NCBI GenBank assembly: GCA_035527995.1
Contig: DATKZJ010000198.1
Span: 1-17,954, forward strand
Length of the DNA: 17,954 bases
Origin: JAFGTF01 sp035527995
GTDB taxonomy: Bacteria > Spirochaetota > B62-G9 > DRHN01
Direction of reading: 5' to 3'
Shown: in pieces, positions 12,062 through 17,954 of the stretch
Numbering within the stretch: the stretch's first letter is position 1
Layout of the letters: each line of letters begins with the position of its first letter
The notes under the pieces: generated by a model
What the model saw: the letters and a program-made list of their open reading frames with translations, nothing else
The model's database searches: none
What the model was told of the DNA's origin: nothing
Translations under genes and position numbers: made by a program

Positions 12062-15000
12062 AGTTAAAAAGATCCTTTAAAAAGTCGAGTTTCTCCCTGT
12101 TGTTGCTGAAAACCTTGTATATATGAAGGGTATTGTGATCGCGGGGCGATATGCTGAATATCCTTCTGTTTTCGCTGATCTTCTGTAAAAGCGATATGAT
12201 ATCGATCCTGCTCTGTTCAAAGACGATCTCGAGCTCGTTCTCCTTCTCGCGCACGCTCCTTATCCCGACCTCCTTGCACAAAACTCCCATGGTCACGACA
12301 TCGAAGAGCGTAGCGAGCTCCTCGGGAAGCGGCCCGAACCGGTCTTTGACTTCCTCCCTGAGAAGTCCGAGGTCCTCCTCATTCTTTACGCCTGCGAGCC
12401 GCTTGTAGATCTCCACCCTCAGATTCTCGCTCGTTAGATAGCGCTTGGGAATATAACCCCTGTAACGGAGGTCGAGAACCGGCTCGATCTCTTCCCTGTA
12501 CGCCTCGCCGTACTGAAGCTCGTTGATCGCCTGGTCGAGAAGCTTTACATACATCTCATAGCCGACAGCGAGCACCTCCCCGTGCTGCTCCCTGCCCAGT
12601 ATGTTTCCCGCTCCCCGGATCTCGAGGTCCTTCATCGCGATTTGAAACCCCGCCCCGAGCTCAGTGTGGTCGTTGATGACAGTGAGCCTCTTCTGGGCCT
12701 GCTCCGTGACCTGCTTTCCCTCCGGATAGAACAGATACGCGTACGCCTTCCTCTTTCCCCTTCCCACCCGGCCGCGGAGCTGGTAGAGCTGTGAGAGGCC
12801 GAAACGGTCGGCACGCTCTATTATTATGGTGTTGACATTGGGTATATCGAGGCCGGACTCGATGATCGTGGTCGTCATGAGCACCTGGAACTCCTGGTCA
12901 TAGAAGGCCTTCATGACCGTTTCGAGCTCGTGTTCATCCATCTGCCCGTGCGCCACCTCAAACGTGACGTCAGGCATAATGAGGCGAAGGCGCTCCGCCT
13001 TCTCCTCTATCGTCCTCACACGGTTGTGAACAAAGTACACCTGCCCTTCTCTTTCAATCTCCCGGCGAATGGCGCTCGTTATGACGTCACCGTTGTACTC
13101 CATGACGCAGGTCTCTATGGGCACACGGTCACGCGGCGGGGTCTCTATGACACTCATGTCACGTATACGGTTCATGGCCATATACAGTGTTCTGGGAATC
13201 GGCGTGGCGGTCATGGTAAGGACATCGACGAGCCTTCGCAGATGCTTGAGCCTCTCCTTGTGTTCAACGCCGAACCGCTGCTCCTCATCTATTATGACGA
13301 GCCCGAGGTCCTTGAACCGCACATCCTCCTGTATCAGACGGTGCGTGCCTATAACAACGTCTATCTTGCCGTTAGTGAGCTGCTCGACTATCTTACGCTG
13401 CTCAGCCTTCGTCTTGAATCTCGAAAGCATCTCCACGCTTACGGGATAGAGTGAGAAACGGTCGCTGAATGTGTTGAGGTGCTGTTCCGCGAGAATTGTG
13501 GTGGGGACGAGGACTGCCACCTGTTTACCGTCCATGACAGCCTTGAATGCGGACCGGATGGCGACCTCTGTCTTCCCGTAACCGACGTCACCGCACACGA
13601 GCCGGTCCATCGGCCTTTTCGCCTCCATGTCACTCTTTATCTCTTCGATGGTCCTCAGCTGATCCGGGGTCTCTTCATATCTGAAGCCGGACTCGAATTC
13701 GTACTGCCATTCCACGTCCCTGCTGAACGCGTGCCCCTCGAGACTCTCCCTTGCCGAATAGAGCTCGAGCAGCTGACGGGCCAGGTCCTTCACCGACCGC
13801 TTGACATGCTCCTTTACCCTCTTCCAGAGCTGTGAGCCCAGCCGGTCAACCCTCGGTATCCTTCCCTCCTGCCCGATGTATCTCTGCAGTATGTTAATCT
13901 GGTCTACAGGGATGAATATCTCATCACCGTCCCGATACTCGATCTTGATAAAATCCTTCTCCATTCCGCGGGAATTGAGCCTCTCTATCCCCCGGTAGAT
14001 CCCGATCCCGTGCTCGACATGGACTATGTAGTCACCTTCTCTGACTTCGAATATTCCTTCTATGGGAGCAGACTTTGCTTCGAGGAATTTTCTTCTGTAC
14101 CGCCGTTTCCGGTTGAAGATCTCGCGGTCGAGCACAACAAAGAGTTTCATGTCCCGGGACATAAAACCCTCATTTAGGTCGAGGGTCATTACCGAGAGGT
14201 TCTCATGACTATCGAGAAGGTCCCGGAGGAGTTCCCTGAGCCGGTTGGTCTGTCCCTCGTAACTCGTCCCTACAACCACCGTGTACCCTTCGTCGAGAAG
14301 CTCTCCCAGCTCGTTTTTAAACTCCCTTATCTGGCCCCTGTATCCACGTTTTTCAGCGATATGAAAGTCTACAGTGTCCCCTCCGAGCTCACCTAAAGCC
14401 GATATATTCCCGTAACACCCGACCCTCTCCAGAAGACCGTCGAAGTCCGCCATCATCCTATCCGGCGGGGGCAGGATTTCATCTTCGCCCCTCTCTTCGT
14501 AGATCCTCTTCGTCTCATTCAGAAAAAAGTCGGCCTGACTCCTGCATCCTTCTACCGACAGAAACAAATAGACAGGATCGTTTCCCGCGTAATCGAGAAA
14601 CGTGGACGGATGCTCGAATAGAATAGAAGTATAGTTCTCAATCCCGCTGAACAGACCGGATTCCGAGACCTTTTCCACGAGCGCTTCTGCTATCCGGCTG
14701 TGACGCGGCGCAAGCCCGCCCATTACATCGTGCTCTAGCACGACCTCACGGGCGGGGAGAATTCTGATCTCTTCCAGTTCTGACAGCGAGCGCTGTGTGA
14801 GCTTTGAGAACTCCCTTATCGATTCCACCTCGTCATCGAAGAACTCCACCCTGTAAGGGTGCTCTGCTCCGTGGACGTAACAGTCCAGGATATCTCCCCG
14901 GATCGAAAAGCTCCCCTCATAGACAGTCCTGTCCTCCCGCTCGTACCCCAGACGGCTGAAGTTCTCATCCATACGCACCAGCGGCAGAGAGGATCCTTTC

Positions 15001-15431
15001 TTCACAGTAACGACAGCCGACTCGTACGAAGTCTTTGGCATGAACAGATCGACCCAAGACCTCGTAGGGACGACGAAGACCCCCCGCTTCTTTTGCAAAA
15101 GTGCATCGAGTGCGGTTATTCTCTTAACAGTGAGCTCGCGAAAAGGGGCTGAATCATCGTAAGGAAGCGTTTCCTTTGAGGGTATCAGGAACAGTTCAGA
15201 ATCACCGAGGAAGAGTGAAAGGTCGCCTAAGAGCTGCTCGGCCTCACGGTTGTTTCTTGTAACGATGATTATCGCTCTACCGAGCGTTCGAAAGAGAGAG
15301 AGGATGAACAGCGCCCTGCTCGATCCGCTTAATCCGGTAAACTGAACCCCACCATTATTTAATAGAGCCCCGTAGTCGTACCCATAGCTTTTATCGAATA
15401 GATCAACGAGCTCTTCCAGTTTTCCTTCCAT
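12039..15431 (-). CDS. mfd: Transcription-repair coupling factor Mfd
   Basis: The 1130-residue product is a full-length Mfd. It removes stalled RNA polymerase from DNA lesions and recruits UvrA. The UvrB-like N-terminal module occupies about 1-330, and the CarD-like RNA-polymerase-interacting domain about 455-560 (DYIVHVEHGIGIYRGIERL). The translocase core has Walker A GDVGYGKT (614-621), DEEQ (715-718), TATPIPRT (741-748), TTIIESGLDIPNVN (854-867) and RGRVGRG (886-892). The TRG region and C-terminal D7 domain follow to the end. The start ATG lacks a strong ribosome site. Its 3' end overlaps the M24 gene, and a hypothetical gene lies 154 bases upstream on the same strand. Confidence 0.97.
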   Translation of the reverse strand: MEGKLEELVDLFDKSYGYDYGALLNNGGVQFTGLSGSSRALFILSLFRTLGRAIIIVTRNNREAEQLLGDLSLFLGDSELFLIPSKETLPYDDSAPFRELTVKRITALDALLQKKRGVFVVPTRSWVDLFMPKTSYESAVVTVKKGSSLPLVRMDENFSRLGYEREDRTVYEGSFSIRGDILDCYVHGAEHPYRVEFFDDEVESIREFSKLTQRSLSELEEIRILPAREVVLEHDVMGGLAPRHSRIAEALVEKVSESGLFSGIENYTSILFEHPSTFLDYAGNDPVYLFLSVEGCRSQADFFLNETKRIYEERGEDEILPPPDRMMADFDGLLERVGCYGNISALGELGGDTVDFHIAEKRGYRGQIREFKNELGELLDEGYTVVVGTSYEGQTNRLRELLRDLLDSHENLSVMTLDLNEGFMSRDMKLFVVLDREIFNRKRRYRRKFLEAKSAPIEGIFEVREGDYIVHVEHGIGIYRGIERLNSRGMEKDFIKIEYRDGDEIFIPVDQINILQRYIGQEGRIPRVDRLGSQLWKRVKEHVKRSVKDLARQLLELYSARESLEGHAFSRDVEWQYEFESGFRYEETPDQLRTIEEIKSDMEAKRPMDRLVCGDVGYGKTEVAIRSAFKAVMDGKQVAVLVPTTILAEQHLNTFSDRFSLYPVSVEMLSRFKTKAEQRKIVEQLTNGKIDVVIGTHRLIQEDVRFKDLGLVIIDEEQRFGVEHKERLKHLRRLVDVLTMTATPIPRTLYMAMNRIRDMSVIETPPRDRVPIETCVMEYNGDVITSAIRREIEREGQVYFVHNRVRTIEEKAERLRLIMPDVTFEVAHGQMDEHELETVMKAFYDQEFQVLMTTTIIESGLDIPNVNTIIIERADRFGLSQLYQLRGRVGRGKRKAYAYLFYPEGKQVTEQAQKRLTVINDHTELGAGFQIAMKDLEIRGAGNILGREQHGEVLAVGYEMYVKLLDQAINELQYGEAYREEIEPVLDLRYRGYIPKRYLTSENLRVEIYKRLAGVKNEEDLGLLREEVKDRFGPLPEELATLFDVVTMGVLCKEVGIRSVREKENELEIVFEQSRIDIISLLQKISENRRIFSISPRDHNTLHIYKVFSNNREKLDFLKDLFNYETGSQG

Positions 15432-15585
15432 AACGCACGGTCACAGTACCCTGTATTGAACAATCATCAATATAACCCATTGTGAGGTTACAAAGCCATA
15501 TAAATCGGTTTTTATAGAGAGCGATAGAAGAGGTGATGGATTCGTCAGGCCGCGTCGGCCCATGTGAAGTTTTGTACCCTGCAGG

Positions 15586-15948
15586 TTATGACAGTTTCAC
15601 ATTGTCACAGGTATCGAAAATCTCTTTCGCCTTTTTAATAAACGGGGGATCGAGCTCAATTATGATCAGCCCTCTCTCCTTGATCTGTCGAATGATGTTT
15701 TCAGCCTGGGATTCTATCTTCACCAGCACGTTACCCTGTGTGTAAGAATCGATGAGTGCATATTTACGGTCCTTTTTGAGCTCTCTCGTTATCAGCACGA
15801 GATCTTCGAGAGTCTTCAGATTCCTCTCTGCTGTATCGTAGAGGATCTGCTCGACCCCGAACCGCTCGGCGTTCACACTCATATCCCTGAACTTCTGTGC
15901 GGTAATCTTGTAGTTGTAGTTCAGCCTGCTTTTAATATGTTCAATCAT
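15586..15948 (-). CDS. Hypothetical cytoplasmic protein upstream of mfd
   Basis: A 120-residue product begins MIEHIKSRLNYNYK after a GGGAG ribosome site about nine bases away. It is mostly predicted helix with many Lys, Arg and Glu residues, no signal peptide, no membrane segment and no Cys pair. The C-terminal part (IIRQIKERGLIIIELDPPFI) looks like a helix followed by a strand and loop. I do not recognise a family. Codon use resembles its neighbours and no longer ORF competes on the other strand, so I take it as real. It shares orientation with mfd and is divergent from the deacetylase gene. Confidence 0.65.
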   Translation of the reverse strand: MIEHIKSRLNYNYKITAQKFRDMSVNAERFGVEQILYDTAERNLKTLEDLVLITRELKKDRKYALIDSYTQGNVLVKIESQAENIIRQIKERGLIIIELDPPFIKKAKEIFDTCDNVKLS

Positions 15949-16057
15949 GCTGACGTTCTCCCGATATTGAATGTGATAGTGCGTGAAGCGGTTTAGACAT
16001 TAATGTACACTATTACCGTGAGATTTCAAGTATATTCTTCCTGTTTGGATAGCTAAA
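15949..16057. promoter_or_regulatory. Divergent promoter region with palindromic 12-mer
   Basis: This 109-base gap between divergent genes must hold both promoters, though I cannot place either with confidence. ACATTAATGTAC (15997-16008), containing the perfect palindrome ACATTAATGT, is shared with 4344-4355, and the shared similarity extends a few bases to the left. Confidence 0.4.
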
Positions 16058-16882
16058 TTGATAAAGACACGGGGAAAAAAGAAAAACTACCTTATAATTT
16101 TCGTTATTCTCATACTTGCCGCACTCATCGGATTCATACTATTCCGGCAGCCTCCTCGGAAGGTTCCTCCTCCGCCCGTAGCAGAGAAGGCGAAGCCCGA
16201 GGTAAAAAAAGAGGAGTACAGGATCGCTGTGATTATCGATGATGTCGGGTATGTCTCGGAAAACCTGGAGGGGTATCTGAATTTCGGGGACAGACTTACG
16301 TTCAGTGTGCTCCCTTTTCTCAGCAAGTCCAGAACATACGCTGAACTTCTTCATAAAAAAGGCTTTGAAATAATGATCCATATACCCATGGAGCCGATTT
16401 CCTATCCAGAAACCGATCCCGGGCCCTACGCAATCCTCACAGAAGACACGAAACCCGACATATCATACAAGCTGCAGCTCATGATAGATGACAACCCTTT
16501 TGCAAAGGGCGCAAACAACCATATGGGATCAAGAACGACGCAGGATTCAGATGTAATGCGCTATACCCTCAACATCCTGAAAAATGAAGGTTTCTTCTGG
16601 ATAGACAGCTATACAACAGGCGAGTCGTTCGGATACAGGCTTTCAAAAGAGCTTTCTGTCCCTGCGGTGAAGCGCGATGTCTTCCTCGACAACGAGGACA
16701 GCTTCTCCTACATAAACGCCCAGTTCGAACAGCTCAAGATGATCGCAAAACAGCAGGGTAGCGCTGTCGGCATAGGGCACTTCTCCAAGAAGAACACGCT
16801 CGAGGTGCTCCGCTACCAGCTTCCCGGACTGAAGAAGGAGAATTACAGGCTGATCTACGCATCCGAAGCGATCCGAAATTGA
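16058..16882 (+). CDS. Divergent polysaccharide deacetylase (YibQ/DUF610 family), membrane-anchored
   Basis: The 274-residue product starts at TTG (16058-16060); no in-frame ATG lies before the conserved domain and the ribosome site is weak, so the start is uncertain. Residues 11-29 form one membrane anchor, followed by a Pro/Lys-rich linker (32-51). The domain has the family's marks: IAVIIDDVGY (56-65), FSVLPFL (82-88), MIHIPMEP (106-113), NNHMGSRTT (153-161), FWIDSYTT (180-187), RDVFLDNE (206-213) and GIGHFSKKNTLEVL (238-251). The fold is that of polysaccharide deacetylases, facing the periplasm. The substrate of this divergent branch is not established, and a role in envelope glycan processing is likely. 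Confidence 0.85.
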   Translation: MIKTRGKKKNYLIIFVILILAALIGFILFRQPPRKVPPPPVAEKAKPEVKKEEYRIAVIIDDVGYVSENLEGYLNFGDRLTFSVLPFLSKSRTYAELLHKKGFEIMIHIPMEPISYPETDPGPYAILTEDTKPDISYKLQLMIDDNPFAKGANNHMGSRTTQDSDVMRYTLNILKNEGFFWIDSYTTGESFGYRLSKELSVPAVKRDVFLDNEDSFSYINAQFEQLKMIAKQQGSAVGIGHFSKKNTLEVLRYQLPGLKKENYRLIYASEAIRN

Positions 16883-17124
16883 GACTTGCTTACCAGGGGA
16901 GCTGCCGGTGCCTTTTGGGGGCTTGGACTTCTTCATAAACTCCTTTCTCCTCATCTCCAGTCACAGAGTTTCGGAGATTTTCTTTCCTGGTTTCTAATGC
17001 CCTATCCTCTCGACAGGCTGTTTGTATATTACGCATATCCTCTCACCCCCGGGTATGATACGCTCCTCGCCTGATATGCTATGGATTTGTAAAAATCTGG
17101 CACCTTTGTGTACACCATTTTCAC
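16883..17124. other. Intergenic region between deacetylase and tsaD
   Basis: No gene is supported here. ATCTCC (16958-16963) and GGAGAT (16974-16979) form a small hairpin, and GATTT/AAATC a second one near 17082-17095. No T-rich terminator is visible after the deacetylase gene. Confidence 0.4.
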
Positions 17125-17153
17125 TTGACGAATACCACCATAGTCAATATTGT
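17125..17153 (+). promoter_or_regulatory. Sigma-70-like promoter of tsaD
   Basis: TTGACG (17125-17130) and TATTGT (17148-17153) are separated by exactly 17 bases. Transcription would begin near 17160, about 20 bases before the start codon, leaving a leader only long enough for the ribosome site. The same -10 hexamer and spacing occur before the ABC operon. Confidence 0.7.
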
Positions 17154-17179
17154 TTGCAAAATCGTTCGAGGGAGGGGGT

Positions 17180-17954
17180 TTGAACATTCTCGGGATCGAA
17201 ACTTCGTGCGACGAAACTTCGGCCTCTGTTGTTCGGGATGGGACAGAGATCCTCAGCAATATCGTTGCAACCCAGTTCGAATTTCACGAAGAATACGCCG
17301 GGGTCGTTCCCGAAATCGCTTCGCGCAGGCACTGCGAGGTAATCAACTACGTTATAGAGAAAGCACTGAAAGAAGCGAAGGCAGGCTTCGAGGATATCGA
17401 TGCAGTTGCGGTTTCGTCATACCCCGGACTCATCGGCTCGCTCCTCGTCGGCCTCATCACCGCAAAGACGATCAGCTACACCCGGGGGATTCCTCTCATC
17501 GGTATTAATCACATCGAGGCACACCTCTACTCCGTGCACTATAACAACGAACCGGAGTATCCGATTCTCGCCCTTATCATCTCAGGTGGGCACACTCTCC
17601 TTCTTTTGTCGCAGAAGATCGGCGAATATGAGATCCTCGGGAGCACCCTGGACGACGCCGCGGGAGAGGCTTTCGACAAGGTATCGAAACATCTCGGACT
17701 CGGATACCCCGGCGGACCCGAAATAGAGAAAGCAGCGGTGAAAGGGAATGAAGACGCGTACGCCTTCCCGGTCGTCACCCTGAAGGGTAATCGAGACCAG
17801 GACCGGTACAACTTCAGCTACAGCGGACTGAAAAACGCCGTCATCAATCAGAGAGACAGGTTTCTGAACCCGGGCATAAAGCCCTCGGTTGAGAACATAG
17901 CGGCATCCTTTCAGAAGGCTGCTACCGACGTGCTGCTCATCAAGGCGCACTATG
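17180..17954 (+). CDS. tsaD: tRNA threonylcarbamoyltransferase TsaD, N-terminal 258 codons (cut by window edge)
   Basis: The reading frame begins at TTG (17180-17182), just after GGAGGGGG, and stays open to the window end. It encodes the TsaD/Kae1 hallmarks: GIETSCDETSASVV (5-18), FHEEYAGVVPEIASRRH (35-51), the iron-binding HIEAH (111-115), SGGHTLL (135-141) and DDAAGEAFDKVSKHLGLGYP (158-177). With TsaB, TsaC and TsaE, TsaD adds threonylcarbamoyl to A37 of ANN-decoding tRNAs, forming t6A in the cytoplasm. About 80 C-terminal residues are expected beyond the window. The window has no tsaB or tsaE nearby. Only the start codon choice is open; the family is certain. Confidence 0.95.
   Translation, partial: MNILGIETSCDETSASVVRDGTEILSNIVATQFEFHEEYAGVVPEIASRRHCEVINYVIEKALKEAKAGFEDIDAVAVSSYPGLIGSLLVGLITAKTISYTRGIPLIGINHIEAHLYSVHYNNEPEYPILALIISGGHTLLLLSQKIGEYEILGSTLDDAAGEAFDKVSKHLGLGYPGGPEIEKAAVKGNEDAYAFPVVTLKGNRDQDRYNFSYSGLKNAVINQRDRFLNPGIKPSVENIAASFQKAATDVLLIKAHY

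Noticed and set aside
12930..13454. 174-residue plus-strand ORF antisense to mfd
   Set aside because: It is antisense to the conserved helicase motifs of Mfd.
16643..16936. Minus-strand ORF beginning MKKSKPPKGTG with a good AAAGGAG site
   Set aside because: The start looks convincing, but most of it is antisense to the conserved end of the deacetylase gene and the translated sequence loses protein-like character after about 20 residues. Worth revisiting only if a minus-strand transcript is seen.

Overview
The window looks like chromosomal DNA of a spirochaete. The best evidence is a complete 286-residue FlaB-type flagellin that begins MIINHN and ends in the usual QSVLQL-R tail, with the first 18 codons of a second flagellin of the same type just downstream on the same strand. 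The other genes are ordinary bacterial ones with a moderate GC content. I cannot name a genus from sequence alone.

Layout. Positions 1-1600 (minus strand) hold two tandem flaB genes, each with a long leader rich in hairpins and CARGGA-type motifs that resemble CsrA sites. Positions 1756-2212 (minus) hold a PPC/DUF296-domain gene broken by a one-base frameshift. Positions 2333-3082 are a small graveyard of mobile DNA: three palindromic repeat units, a decayed IS1595 (ISXO2-like) transposase, and one copy of a 101-bp repeat whose second copy lies at 10391-10491. Positions 3154-4095 (plus) hold an exopolyphosphatase/GppA-type phosphatase, followed by a non-coding stretch with strong inverted repeats. 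Positions 4562-7334 (plus) hold a three-gene ABC importer operon of the TrpXYZ type: binding protein, permease and ATPase. It has a clear sigma-70-like promoter and a terminator-like hairpin after the binding-protein gene. Positions 7829-15948 (minus) run through a hypothetical protein, mfd, an M24 peptidase (overlapping mfd), a SurA-N-like exported protein and argS. Positions 16058-16882 (plus) hold a membrane-anchored divergent polysaccharide deacetylase, and 17180 to the end (plus) holds the 5' part of tsaD, started by TTG just after a good promoter.

How the parts fit. Most of the window is housekeeping: transcription-coupled repair, tRNA charging, tRNA t6A modification, peptide turnover, envelope proteins and nutrient uptake. 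The accessory signal is concentrated in the flagellin leaders and in 2333-3082. I found no CRISPR array, toxin-antitoxin pair, prophage, rRNA or tRNA gene. The most unusual material is regulatory or repetitive: the flaB leaders, the palindromic repeat cluster, the 101-bp dispersed repeat with its inverted ends, and the structured region 4098-4263. No clearly new multi-gene system is visible.
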